Notes under the pieces: model-generated
The model's database searches: none
Seen by the model: only the letters and a program-made list of their open reading frames with translations
What the model was told of the DNA's origin: nothing
Shown here: positions 45,227 through 53,608 of the stretch, in pieces
Layout: each line of letters opens with the position of its first letter
Position numbering within the stretch: the first letter of the stretch is position 1
Position numbers and translations under genes: made by a program
Source: Hyphobacterium sp. CCMP332
Lineage (GTDB): Bacteria; Bacteroidota; Bacteroidia; Cytophagales; CCMP332
Assembly (NCBI GenBank): GCA_014323545.1
Contig: CP058647.1
Location: 2,272,001 to 2,336,000, forward strand
Direction of reading: 5' to 3'
DNA length: 64,000 bases

Positions 45227-45338
45227 TTGGCAATAATCTGCAAAAGGTTTGAGAAAAAAAACTCGTTTTCAATTTTCGATTTAAAGATTTTATAAACAAG
45301 AGGAGCCTGATGCTGTTTATAAAAATAAAAAGTACAAA

Positions 45339-46031
45339 ATGTCAAATTATTTAATAATAGGTGCGAGTTCTGGGATAGGCGAGGGGATAGCTAGAAAATT
45401 AAAAGAAGAGGGACACAATATTTTCGCCACTCATAATAAAAAACCGCTTGAAATTGAGGCAGATGCTTCTCAACAATGGGATGCTAACTCGGATTCTGAA
45501 TTGGAAATTATTCCCGATCAGTTGGATGGATTGATTTACTGTCCGGGGACTATTAACCTCAAGCCCTTTCACAGAATAAAAGCGGAAGAGTTTCAAGAAG
45601 AAATGAACATTAATTATTTCGGTGCGGTAAAGGCCATTCAGCAATCATTAAAAGCATTAAAAAACTCAGAACAGGCTTCAATAGTGCTCTTCTCAACGGT
45701 GGCCGTTCAAAACGGTATGCCTTTTCATGCTAGCATCGCTAGTGCAAAAGGTGCAATCGAAGGTCTAACAAGAACTCTCGCTGCAGAATTTGCCCCAAAA
45801 ATAAGAGTTAATGCCATCGCTCCTTCAATCACCAAAACCCCGCTTGCGGAAAAACTTTTAAGCAATGATGATAAAATAAAAGCAAGTGAAGAAAGACATC
45901 CATTAAAGAAAATAGGAACCGTTGAAGATATTAGCAATGCCATTGAATTTCTTATCGGCGACAAATCAAAATGGATGACCGGACAAATTTTACATCTTGA
46001 CGGTGGAATGTCATCAACCAGACCCCTGTAA
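45339..46031 (+). CDS. SDR-fold oxidoreductase lacking the catalytic tyrosine
   Basis: This 230-residue Rossmann protein has IIGASSGIGEGIARKL for NAD(P) binding, the central CPGTIN segment and LHLDGGMS near the end. At the active site the usual YxxxK is replaced: the residues read FHASIASAKGAIEG, so Ile occupies the Tyr position while Lys is kept. I recall a conserved SDR subgroup with this substitution, often beside flavin reductase genes. Classical dehydrogenase activity is therefore doubtful. The flavin reductase gene starts 2 nt after its stop. Confidence 0.85.
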   Translation: MSNYLIIGASSGIGEGIARKLKEEGHNIFATHNKKPLEIEADASQQWDANSDSELEIIPDQLDGLIYCPGTINLKPFHRIKAEEFQEEMNINYFGAVKAIQQSLKALKNSEQASIVLFSTVAVQNGMPFHASIASAKGAIEGLTRTLAAEFAPKIRVNAIAPSITKTPLAEKLLSNDDKIKASEERHPLKKIGTVEDISNAIEFLIGDKSKWMTGQILHLDGGMSSTRPL

Positions 46032-46032
46032 T

Positions 46033-46647
46033 ATGAATATTAATCACGTTGATATTGAATGCATGGACAAACACTTCAGAACGCAGTTTGTCAACTCTCT
46101 AAGCGGCTTTAAGTCGCTTTTTTTAATCGGAACAATAGATAAACAGGGCAATTCAAATTTGGCCATTTTTAATTCTGTGATTCATATAGGAGCCAATCCT
46201 CCTTTGCTCGGCTTGATTTCAAGGCCGAATTCAGTGGAAAGACACAGCTTTGAAAATATAAAAGAGATAAAATTATTTACTCTCAACTCGGTGGATAAAT
46301 CCTTTTACCGCAAAGCCCATCAGACGGCTGCCCGTTATGATAAATCGACGTCAGAATTTGAGACAGCAGGACTTAATATGCAATTTCTGGGAGATTGTCA
46401 GGTTCCTTTTGTAAAAGAATCCTCCTTGAAAATTGAAATGATATTCAGAGAATCATACGATATTAAAAGTAATGGTACTCACCTAATAATAGCCGAAATT
46501 CAAAATGTCTTTTTGCCGAAATCATGCATTGAAGTAGATGGTTATATTAATCTTGAGAACATGGGTATTTTGAGTGGTTCGGGGCTCGATGCCTATCACG
46601 AAACTAAATTGATCGAAAGACTGCCCTATGCCAAGCCAAAATTGTGA
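46033..46647 (+). CDS. Flavin reductase / FMN-binding split-barrel protein
   Basis: This 204-residue protein belongs to the flavin reductase-like split-barrel family: FLIGTIDKQGNSNLAIFNSVIHIGANPPLLGLISRP (quoted here in parts: GTIDKQGNSN, SVIHIGANPP, GLISRP), which forms the FMN pocket. Members reduce free flavin or serve as FMN-binding oxidoreductases. The start is the ATG at 46033; a longer reading frame overlaps the SDR gene and is unlikely. It is probably co-transcribed with the SDR upstream and recX downstream (GTGA overlap). Confidence 0.85.
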   Translation: MNINHVDIECMDKHFRTQFVNSLSGFKSLFLIGTIDKQGNSNLAIFNSVIHIGANPPLLGLISRPNSVERHSFENIKEIKLFTLNSVDKSFYRKAHQTAARYDKSTSEFETAGLNMQFLGDCQVPFVKESSLKIEMIFRESYDIKSNGTHLIIAEIQNVFLPKSCIEVDGYINLENMGILSGSGLDAYHETKLIERLPYAKPKL

Positions 46648-47138
46648 TATTTGCCTTAATGGCAAAAAGGTATAATCCCGGAGACTTAAGCGAAGAGCAG
46701 GTATTCGAAAAACTTCTCAGATATTGCGATTACCAGGAACGCTGTCGATTTGATATATACAAAAAATGCTATTTACTGGGTGTGACAGATAAAGAAGCAC
46801 AGAAAAATTATATCCATAAACTTAAAGAAAGTGGCTATTTAAACGAAAAGCGATTCGTAAAAGCTTTCGTCAATGGAAAATTTCAAATTAAGAAATGGGG
46901 AATCAAAAGGATTGAAAGAGAGCTGAAAATCAGAAAAATTAGCGAAGATCTCTTTAAAGGATTGCTGGACGATTTACATGATGAAAGCTACAAAAGGCGC
47001 TTTGATGAAATAGCGAATCGCAAATGGGAAAGTTTAAAAGCAAAAACGATTTTTGAAAAGAAAGCTAAGCTCTTTAGATTTTTGTACGGCAGAGGTTATG
47101 AGAGTAAAATGATCAGCGAATTTTTAAAAAAGTATTAG
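46644..47138 (+). CDS. recX: RecX family regulator of RecA
   Basis: This 164-residue, Lys/Arg-rich all-helical protein has RecX-type three-helix repeats: SGYLNEKRFVKAFVNGK, WGIKRIERELKIRKISEDL and FLYGRGYESKMISEFL. RecX modulates RecA filaments. It starts at GTG within the flavin reductase stop, or at an ATG five codons later (46659). recA is not in the window. Its end overlaps the convergent DUF4230 gene by 4 nt. Confidence 0.85.
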   Translation: MIFALMAKRYNPGDLSEEQVFEKLLRYCDYQERCRFDIYKKCYLLGVTDKEAQKNYIHKLKESGYLNEKRFVKAFVNGKFQIKKWGIKRIERELKIRKISEDLFKGLLDDLHDESYKRRFDEIANRKWESLKAKTIFEKKAKLFRFLYGRGYESKMISEFLKKY

Positions 47139-47737
47139 TCTTTCTTAACAAATCGTATTTCTACATCTTCATTGGTTAGGTTTTCAAGAACAGGTTCAAG
47201 AATCATCAAAATGTGATCTTCTTTAATCTCTAATTCCAGAGGTTGAATGGCCTCGGCATCATGGGATTTAACCATTTCCTTTATTGCATTTATAATTAAT
47301 TCTTTCTCGATATTGCTTTTTGTTATAATTCGAATATCATCGGACAAAGTATAGCTAAACTGACTTGGATAAGGGACCACCAGCGTCATTACCGAGTCTG
47401 TTCCAATCTGAAAATCTTCTGAACTTACTTTGCCAAAATCTATTCCCGCAAATGCAATCCCTTGTACAATTGCTATTGGTTCATCGCCGGAAATGGAATA
47501 TTTCTTTTCGATATAGGGCTCCAAGGTTTCATAAAAAAGCACATCCTTAAATTTATAATGCATTAGTTCGAGTTTCCCCAAATTCATAATGAGCTCTTCT
47601 ATATTTTTTTGTTTTAAAGTAAGTTTAGCTTCTTCAAGGTCTTTTTCCATTTTATTTTCAAGCATCCAGTAGATTCCTCCTACTAATAAAATAGAGAGAA
47701 GCCAGGGAAAAATTCTAATAAGAAAACGACTACCCAT
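47135..47737 (-). CDS. DUF4230 membrane-anchored protein
   Basis: This 200-residue protein has one N-terminal membrane anchor (about residues 9-25), a helical stretch, and a DUF4230-type beta domain with LVVPYPSQFSYTLSDD-like strands and IVQGIAFAGIDFGKV. Members are widespread, and their function is unknown to me. It lies 16 bp downstream of the desulfhydrase-like gene on the same strand and may be co-transcribed with it. Confidence 0.75.
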   Translation of the reverse strand: MGSRFLIRIFPWLLSILLVGGIYWMLENKMEKDLEEAKLTLKQKNIEELIMNLGKLELMHYKFKDVLFYETLEPYIEKKYSISGDEPIAIVQGIAFAGIDFGKVSSEDFQIGTDSVMTLVVPYPSQFSYTLSDDIRIITKSNIEKELIINAIKEMVKSHDAEAIQPLELEIKEDHILMILEPVLENLTNEDVEIRFVKKD

Positions 47738-47753
47738 AATTCAATTTTCTAGT

Positions 47754-48656
47754 TTACTTTTTGGCCATGTATTCAAAGCCATTTTTTGCCTGTAAGCCAC
47801 CTGTATGGATAATTAGTACTTTATCCTTAATGGAAAAATAGTGTTTTTTTGTTAAATCCTCTAATCCAAAAAGCATTTTTGACTGATAAACAGGATCGAT
47901 TTCAAGGTCATTATTCGCTTCAAATGTCCTCTCAAAGTCTTTTAAGGTCTTATTTTGCTTCGCGAAGCCGCCAAAATGATAGTCATGAAACAACTTCCAG
48001 CTTTTTGGATAATTCTTAGTATAGGAATTTATTGATTCTTCGAGGTATTGCCCGTTTTTTAAAGCTGAAAAACCTAAAACCCGGCCTTTTCCATTGGTTT
48101 TTCTTATTAAACCAGATATGCTCCCACCACTGCCCACTCCGATACAGTAATAATCAAAATTGAGTTCATTATCCGATAGCATTTCGGAAGCGCCAAGTAT
48201 TCCCATTTCATCCGTACCACCTTCAGGAATTATATGAATGGGGCCTATTTCCTTTTGGATTTCTTCAATTATTTTATTTCGCTCCAAAGCAGAATTAAAA
48301 TATTGTGGAGAAAGAAAAAATATTTGCATACCTGCCTTTATACAAAATTGAAGATTTGGATTTTCTTTGTATGGTTCAAAACCTCGTACAATACCATAAC
48401 ATGGGATCCCTAATTTTTGACATAGTCCGGCAAGAGCATATAAATGATTTGAAAACGGACCTCCAAAACTTAGAATCGCCTGAATTTTTTCATTTTGAAC
48501 CTTGGCAATATGATATTTCAGTTTGAATATTTTATTTCCACCATAAATGGGATGAATTAAATCAAGTCTTTTGATAAAAAAGGAGGGACCATCCTTTATT
48601 TCCGGGAATTGTATTCTTTGAATTGGGATATTTGCGCTGCTGTCGAACAATTCCAT
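47754..48656 (-). CDS. D-cysteine desulfhydrase / ACC deaminase family PLP enzyme
   Basis: This 300-residue fold-type II PLP enzyme starts at the ATG at 48656; the upstream in-frame extension overlaps the rluA-type gene and is rejected. The PLP Lys is in YGGNKIFKLKYH, followed by the SFGGPFSNHLYALAG loop. The phosphate-binding loop is VGSGGSISG. Relatives include ACC deaminase and D-cysteine desulfhydrase; the substrate cannot be decided here. It diverges from the pseudouridine synthase gene with 10 bp between starts. Confidence 0.85.
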   Translation of the reverse strand: MELFDSSANIPIQRIQFPEIKDGPSFFIKRLDLIHPIYGGNKIFKLKYHIAKVQNEKIQAILSFGGPFSNHLYALAGLCQKLGIPCYGIVRGFEPYKENPNLQFCIKAGMQIFFLSPQYFNSALERNKIIEEIQKEIGPIHIIPEGGTDEMGILGASEMLSDNELNFDYYCIGVGSGGSISGLIRKTNGKGRVLGFSALKNGQYLEESINSYTKNYPKSWKLFHDYHFGGFAKQNKTLKDFERTFEANNDLEIDPVYQSKMLFGLEDLTKKHYFSIKDKVLIIHTGGLQAKNGFEYMAKK

Positions 48657-48666
48657 ATTTTGCAAT

Positions 48667-49725
48667 ATGAATTCTGATCCTGAGAATAACAAATCTGAAG
48701 ACGAAGAAGAGCTGGTATACGAAAAATATCGGGTGATTGCCGATGGAAACCAATCCCTGCTTCGAATCGATAAATTTCTTATGGATCGACTTAATAATGT
48801 AACCAGAACAAGATTACAAAATGGGATAAAGGCAGGCCTGGTATTGGTTAATGGCAATTCGGTTAAACCCAATTATAAAATTAAGCCTGGGGATGAAGTC
48901 GTTGTTACCTTACCGGAACCCCCAAAAAATATTGATATCATTCCACAGGATATTCCTATTGAAATTATCTATGAGGACGAGGATCTTTTAGTTGTTAATA
49001 AAATTGCCGGAATGGTTGTTCATCCTGCTATAGGCAACTGGGATGGTACATTGATCAATGCTTTAATGTTTCATCTTGGTTCTTTACCAAAAGCCAGTGA
49101 TAATGCCCCAAGACCGGGTCTGGTACACAGAATCGATAAAAACACATCAGGACTTTTACTTATAGCGAAAAATGAATTTGCACAATCTCATTTGGCAAAA
49201 CAATTTTTTGATAAAAAAACAGAAAGAACCTATTACGCATTAGTATGGGGAGATCCCGGAGAAGCAAAAGGAACCATTAGTGGATATATTGGAAGAAGTC
49301 AGAAAGATCGAAAAATTCGCTGCTTGTTCGATGAAGAAGAGAAAGGAAAGTGGTCAGTTACCCATTATGAAATAATTGAACGTTTCAGATATGTCACATT
49401 GGTGAAATGCAATTTGGAGACGGGAAGGACTCATCAGATAAGAGTGCATTTCCAGGCCATTGGGCATCCACTGTTTGGTGATTTCGAATATGGCGGAGAT
49501 AAAATCCTCAAGGGCACGAGATTTTCTAAATACAAGCAATTCATTGAAAATTGTTTCAAACTAATGCCCGCACAAGCTTTACATGCAAAGACCTTGGGTT
49601 TTGTGCATCCAGGGACTAAGAAATTCCTGCAATTGGATTCTGAATTGCCTGCAAACTTTCTGGAATTGCTTGAAAAATGGAGAAACTATACCAAATATTC
49701 AAACGATGAAAAAAATATTGATTAA
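48667..49725 (+). CDS. RluA/RluD family 23S rRNA pseudouridine synthase
   Basis: This 352-residue protein has an acidic N terminus, an S4 RNA-binding domain (about residues 33-90, SLLRIDKFLMDRL) and the RluA catalytic domain with the Asp-containing RPGLVHRIDKNTSGLLLIAK motif. TGRTHQIRVHFQAIGHP and LHAKTLGFVHP follow. RluD modifies helix 69 of 23S rRNA and this is the likeliest role. The ATG is 10 bp from the divergent desulfhydrase-like gene. Confidence 0.92.
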   Translation: MNSDPENNKSEDEEELVYEKYRVIADGNQSLLRIDKFLMDRLNNVTRTRLQNGIKAGLVLVNGNSVKPNYKIKPGDEVVVTLPEPPKNIDIIPQDIPIEIIYEDEDLLVVNKIAGMVVHPAIGNWDGTLINALMFHLGSLPKASDNAPRPGLVHRIDKNTSGLLLIAKNEFAQSHLAKQFFDKKTERTYYALVWGDPGEAKGTISGYIGRSQKDRKIRCLFDEEEKGKWSVTHYEIIERFRYVTLVKCNLETGRTHQIRVHFQAIGHPLFGDFEYGGDKILKGTRFSKYKQFIENCFKLMPAQALHAKTLGFVHPGTKKFLQLDSELPANFLELLEKWRNYTKYSNDEKNID

Positions 49726-49751
49726 ACTTATTCCTGTTTATTTGCTTAGTT

Positions 49752-50024
49752 ATGGAAATAAATAATGTAATAGATGAAGTTTACTCGCGATTTGAAATTT
49801 CTGATGATGGCGAGGTATTGGGGGAATTATCCTATGATATTCCATTTGATGACAGATTGGTCATAAAACACACCTCTGTCTCTCCGGAATACAGTGGCCG
49901 GGGCTTGGGTAAAAAACTCATAAAGGAAGTGGTTAATTATGCCAAAGAAAAAAATCTGGCAGTGGTTCCGGTCTGTTCATATGCTGCAAAAATGAAAACA
50001 GAACACCCTGAGCTTTACGAATAG
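49752..50024 (+). CDS. YjdJ/NATD1-type small GNAT protein
   Basis: This 90-residue compact acetyltransferase-fold protein has HTSVSPEYSGRGLGKKLIKEVVNYA (quoted in parts: HTSVSPEYSG, GRGLGKKLI), the acetyl-CoA pyrophosphate-binding loop, and PVCSYAAKM. This is the YjdJ-like family, whose substrates are not established. It follows the pseudouridine synthase by 26 bp and precedes the membrane glycosyltransferase-like gene by 10 bp, so all three may share a transcript. Confidence 0.85.
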   Translation: MEINNVIDEVYSRFEISDDGEVLGELSYDIPFDDRLVIKHTSVSPEYSGRGLGKKLIKEVVNYAKEKNLAVVPVCSYAAKMKTEHPELYE

Positions 50025-50034
50025 AAATTAAAGG

Positions 50035-51465
50035 ATGTTGAGCTCCATCGAAAAGCATTTTCCGTTAATTCCTTTTTACTGTTTATTTTTGGTTTTAACG
50101 CTTTTATCCCTGAATCATATATTTTTTTGGGATACAGTCCAGTTGGCCAGCATGCAAGCCCACCATTTTTTTGAAAATGGACTAGATAAAACGTTATTAC
50201 CAAATAATATCGACAGTGGTCATATACCGGCTTTTGGATTTTACCTGGCCATTTGGTGGAAAATTTTAGGCAAAACGCTATGGGTTTCACATTTAGCTAT
50301 TTTGCCTTTTTTGTTTGGAATTGTCTGGCAATGCAATGTGCTGATAAGATATTTTATTCCTAAACCTTATGTCTTCCTTTCACTTATATTGTTTTTGGCA
50401 GAACCAACTCTCTTAGGTCAGTCGGTACTTGTCAGTCCTGATATAGTTCTGGTTTTTTGCTTTTTACTAATGCTAAATGGGATTCTTAAAAACCATCGTT
50501 TTCTAATCGCTTTAGGACTCATTGGCCTCTTTCTAATTTCAATGAGAGGTCTGATGGTAGCCTTTGCACTTTTGTTATTCGATATTTATTTAAATACCCT
50601 TGAAGGAAAGAGATTTAGTTTTTCTTCACTTCTGAGAATTTCATTGGCATACTGGCCGGCCGTCATTGGTATATTGCCTTATTTCTTATTTCACTATGCA
50701 GAAAAGGGATGGCTCGCTTATCATCCCGAATCACCCTGGATGGGAAGTTTTGAAAGAGTGCGATTTCAGGGTTTTATATATAATATCGGCATAATGGTCT
50801 GGCGAATTATTGATTTCGGAAGAGTATTTGTTGTAATTGCTATTATAATAATTACGCTTACACGAGTAGGCAAAATAAAACTAAATCAGAAGTTCAAATA
50901 TTTGATTTTTATTGTTATGTCCCTGACCATATGTTTGGGATACAGCTTTACAACTTACAAATATCTAAGTGCACACCGCTATTTATTACCATTATTTCTG
51001 ATTTTAGTGCTTTGCTTCCTTTACATGTTGTTTGTATTTGTAAACAATAGCAAAATGCGAAATATCATTTACCTAGTTGTTCTAGGGGCTTTATTGTCGG
51101 GAAATTTTTGGATATATCCGGAGGGTATAGCTAAAGGATGGGATGCAAGCCTTGCACATTGGCCTTATTACGAATTACGGGAGAAAATGAATGCATATTT
51201 AGAAAAGAAGAATATTGAATATTCGGAAGTGGCTGCGGAATTCCCCAATGTTTCTGAAAGACGTTTTTTGGAATTAAGCGAAAGTCGGGAAAGACATCAA
51301 TATCTCAATCTCGATTCCAATGAATACGTGCTCTACTCGAATATTTATAACAATATTGACGATGAAGAAATACTAGAACTGAAAAGAGATTTTAAGCTTA
51401 TTCAATCTTTCAGGAAGCGCGGTGTGTTTATTTCATTGTATGAAAAGATTAAAATTGAAAAGTAA
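50035..51465 (+). CDS. GT-C-like polytopic membrane protein (putative glycosyltransferase)
   Basis: This 476-residue protein has about ten membrane spans in the first 370 residues. The first periplasmic loop contains DTVQLASMQAHHFFENG, resembling the acidic catalytic loop of ArnT/PMT-type GT-C glycosyltransferases. The C-terminal 110 residues are soluble and probably periplasmic. The donor would be a polyprenyl-linked sugar, but this is inference. An AAGG Shine-Dalgarno-like element directly precedes the ATG. Confidence 0.7.
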   Translation: MLSSIEKHFPLIPFYCLFLVLTLLSLNHIFFWDTVQLASMQAHHFFENGLDKTLLPNNIDSGHIPAFGFYLAIWWKILGKTLWVSHLAILPFLFGIVWQCNVLIRYFIPKPYVFLSLILFLAEPTLLGQSVLVSPDIVLVFCFLLMLNGILKNHRFLIALGLIGLFLISMRGLMVAFALLLFDIYLNTLEGKRFSFSSLLRISLAYWPAVIGILPYFLFHYAEKGWLAYHPESPWMGSFERVRFQGFIYNIGIMVWRIIDFGRVFVVIAIIIITLTRVGKIKLNQKFKYLIFIVMSLTICLGYSFTTYKYLSAHRYLLPLFLILVLCFLYMLFVFVNNSKMRNIIYLVVLGALLSGNFWIYPEGIAKGWDASLAHWPYYELREKMNAYLEKKNIEYSEVAAEFPNVSERRFLELSESRERHQYLNLDSNEYVLYSNIYNNIDDEEILELKRDFKLIQSFRKRGVFISLYEKIKIEK

Positions 51466-51614
51466 AATTTCTCAATTAAGGGTTAATTAATTGCCTTATT
51501 ACTTTGTTGGTTGAATTAATTGATATTTAAACAACTGCCTGAAATTAATGGGATATTTATTATACCAGTCACTCAATTTTTAATTTAAATTCTTAATTCT
51601 TAATTGACCCAGCT

Positions 51615-51622
51615 TATCTTTG
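51615..51622 (+). promoter_or_regulatory. TAnnTTTG element directly before the DUF983 gene
   Basis: TATCTTTG is followed by CGCC and the ATG at 51627, the same layout as before pyrD at 6781-6795. It implies a leaderless or very short leader transcript. The rest of the 161-bp gap upstream contains only AT-rich repeats of TTAAT(T). Confidence 0.4.
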
Positions 51623-51626
51623 CGCC

Positions 51627-52010
51627 ATGGCAAAATTAAATGCGCTACAGGCAATAGCTCTTGGAAAATGTCCCAGATGTAGAAGGGGAGATATTCATAA
51701 TTCAAATATTCTAAACCCCTTTCATCTTACCGATATGCACAAAAACTGTCCTCATTGCAATTTGCAATACGAAAAGGAAACAGGTTTTTTTTATGGTGGT
51801 ATGTATATAAGCTATGGGATTTCAACCGGACTTTTTCTTGTGGTAGGTTTTAGCGTTTTCTTTTTACTAAATGACCCTCCTGCCTGGGTTTATATCTGCA
51901 TTATTTGTGCTGCAGTTTTATTAATCTTTCCATATAACTTCAAATACAGCCGTGTGATATTTCTCTACCTTTTTGGGGATGAAGGCTATGACCCTAAGTA
52001 TTCGGACTAG
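51627..52010 (+). CDS. DUF983 membrane protein with N-terminal zinc ribbon
   Basis: This 127-residue protein has two Cys pairs, GKCPRC (about residue 14) and NCPHC (about 41), forming a zinc-ribbon-like head. Two membrane spans follow (about residues 60-80 and 87-107), then a PYNFKYSRVIFLYLF segment. It is the DUF983 family, common near respiratory genes in other bacteria but of unknown function. It converges on the cytochrome b5-like gene with a 17-bp overlap of the coding ends. Confidence 0.85.
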   Translation: MAKLNALQAIALGKCPRCRRGDIHNSNILNPFHLTDMHKNCPHCNLQYEKETGFFYGGMYISYGISTGLFLVVGFSVFFLLNDPPAWVYICIICAAVLLIFPYNFKYSRVIFLYLFGDEGYDPKYSD

Positions 52011-52257
52011 TATCCTTTAATATTCCAATTACTTCGAATTTGTCAAATACATTAGCATTGTGAGGTGCATCCGGTAATTCATGCGTTAAATCCTGACCGG
52101 CCCAATGTTCATAGTGCATACCCTTTCTCCAGAGCTTGGAGCGACTCACATCATATATATTTCCCTTGTAGGCAATCCAGACTTCATCTCTGTCTTGTCC
52201 ATTTCTCAATGCAAGTTGTGATACAGTATATACAGGTAGATTTGATTGATCAGCCAA
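51994..52257 (-). CDS. Cytochrome b5-like heme-binding-fold protein
   Basis: This 87-residue single-domain protein resembles the cytochrome b5/steroid-binding fold (PF00173): YTVSQLALRNGQD at the N terminus, VWIAYKGNIYDVSRSKLW, and His residues in MHYEHWAGQDLT and DAPHN that could ligate or surround a heme. Heme binding is not certain, because the classical HPGG motif is replaced. The start is TTG, overlapping the LysM transglycosylase gene by 8 nt, with no internal ATG before the core. Confidence 0.75.
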   Translation of the reverse strand: MADQSNLPVYTVSQLALRNGQDRDEVWIAYKGNIYDVSRSKLWRKGMHYEHWAGQDLTHELPDAPHNANVFDKFEVIGILKDTSPNT

Positions 52258-53608
52258 TGCGAAGTTTCATACCTGGCTTAATGGTATTGCTACTGAGGTT
52301 GTTGAGCTTTTTAATTTTCTCAATACTCAAGCCCTCAAATTTTCTCGAAATGTCCCAAAGGGTATCGCCGTATTTGACAAGATATACTTTGTCAGCGGGA
52401 ATCGGACTTTTAGGTTGGACAGTCTTGGCATATTGAGTTGTGCTCGCCGGGACATAACCGGGCACCTTCCAAATCACTAGATTCTGGCCAACGCGTATGG
52501 TATTAGAACGCAAATTGTTCCAACGCCTTATATCGGAGACTCTCACATGGTATTTTTCAGCAATGAGTCCCAATACATCTCCACTTCTTACTTTATGGTA
52601 GTGTTTTTCCTTACCAAATGGACTCAAGCGATCAACCTGTGCAATTAATACGATTTCTTCTTCTGTTAATTTCTCTGAATTTTTTAAGATAACTTCAGAA
52701 TTGGATTCAAATTTTTCATAGGCTATTGCTGGAATTCTAAACCTATATTCTTTTCTATGCATCGGCACAACATCCTTTTTCAATTGGGGATTTAATTTTC
52801 TTAAGTCATCAATACAAACACCTAATTCTGCGGCCAATGCATTTAAACTTAAATTCTGACTAACGACAATTTCTTTATACTCAGGAAAATACTGGCTATT
52901 ATCCGGGAACAACATATGTTCTTCGGCATAATTGAATACATATGTAATGGCGATAAATTGAGGAACATAAGACCGTGTTTCTCTAGGTAGATAGCGATAA
53001 ACTTCCCAAAAGTCTTTTCGGTATCCGGAACGTCTAATTGCTCTTCTCACATTTCCGGGACCACAATTATATGCTGCCAAAGCCAGGGGCCAGTCATTGA
53101 ACATTCCGTGTAGAAATTTTAAATATTTACAGGCCGCTTCTGTGGCTAGAAAGGGATCCATGCGATCGTCAATTAAAATATCCGCTTTAAGTCCATAACT
53201 TCTACCAGTACTGTTCATAAACTGCCACAATCCAACTGCATAAGCGGGTGAAACGGCTTTGGGATTTAATCCCGACTCCACAATGGCCAGGTATTTTAAT
53301 TCATCCGGCAATCCGTGTCTTTCCAATGCTTCTTCAAAAATGGGGAAGTACAATTCCTGAGCATTCATGACCGCCTGGGTATAGGCCCTGTCGCGTCGAA
53401 TAAAATAATCAATAAAGCCACTTACTCTCCTGTTATAAGGAAGGGGTACATGATTTTCAATACATGATAGCCTGTCTACTAAGAGATTTTCATCCAGTTC
53501 GAGGTATTCATTCTGACAAACAACCAGAGGTACTTCTGAATAGGATTCAGATGAAAAGAGAAGTCCGACAAATAAAGTCAGTGCTATGTTAAGGAAGTAC
53601 TTTTTCAT
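52250..53608 (-). CDS. MltD-like lytic transglycosylase with LysM repeats
   Basis: This 452-residue periplasmic enzyme starts at the ATG at 53608, giving a signal peptide (cleavage near SESYSE). The SLT domain (about residues 95-230) has the catalytic Glu in LAIVESGLNP, followed by GLWQFMNSTGRSYGL and ALAAYNCGPGNV. Two LysM domains at the C terminus (HKVRSGDVLGLIAEKY and LVKYGDTLWDISRKF) bind peptidoglycan. Its start overlaps the gatA end by 20 nt, so it is in the dut-gatA operon. Confidence 0.9.
   Translation of the reverse strand: MKKYFLNIALTLFVGLLFSSESYSEVPLVVCQNEYLELDENLLVDRLSCIENHVPLPYNRRVSGFIDYFIRRDRAYTQAVMNAQELYFPIFEEALERHGLPDELKYLAIVESGLNPKAVSPAYAVGLWQFMNSTGRSYGLKADILIDDRMDPFLATEAACKYLKFLHGMFNDWPLALAAYNCGPGNVRRAIRRSGYRKDFWEVYRYLPRETRSYVPQFIAITYVFNYAEEHMLFPDNSQYFPEYKEIVVSQNLSLNALAAELGVCIDDLRKLNPQLKKDVVPMHRKEYRFRIPAIAYEKFESNSEVILKNSEKLTEEEIVLIAQVDRLSPFGKEKHYHKVRSGDVLGLIAEKYHVRVSDIRRWNNLRSNTIRVGQNLVIWKVPGYVPASTTQYAKTVQPKSPIPADKVYLVKYGDTLWDISRKFEGLSIEKIKKLNNLSSNTIKPGMKLRIG

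Noticed and set aside
48657-48872. Long N-terminal extension of the desulfhydrase-like enzyme
   Set aside because: The extension is antisense to the pseudouridine synthase gene and low-complexity.
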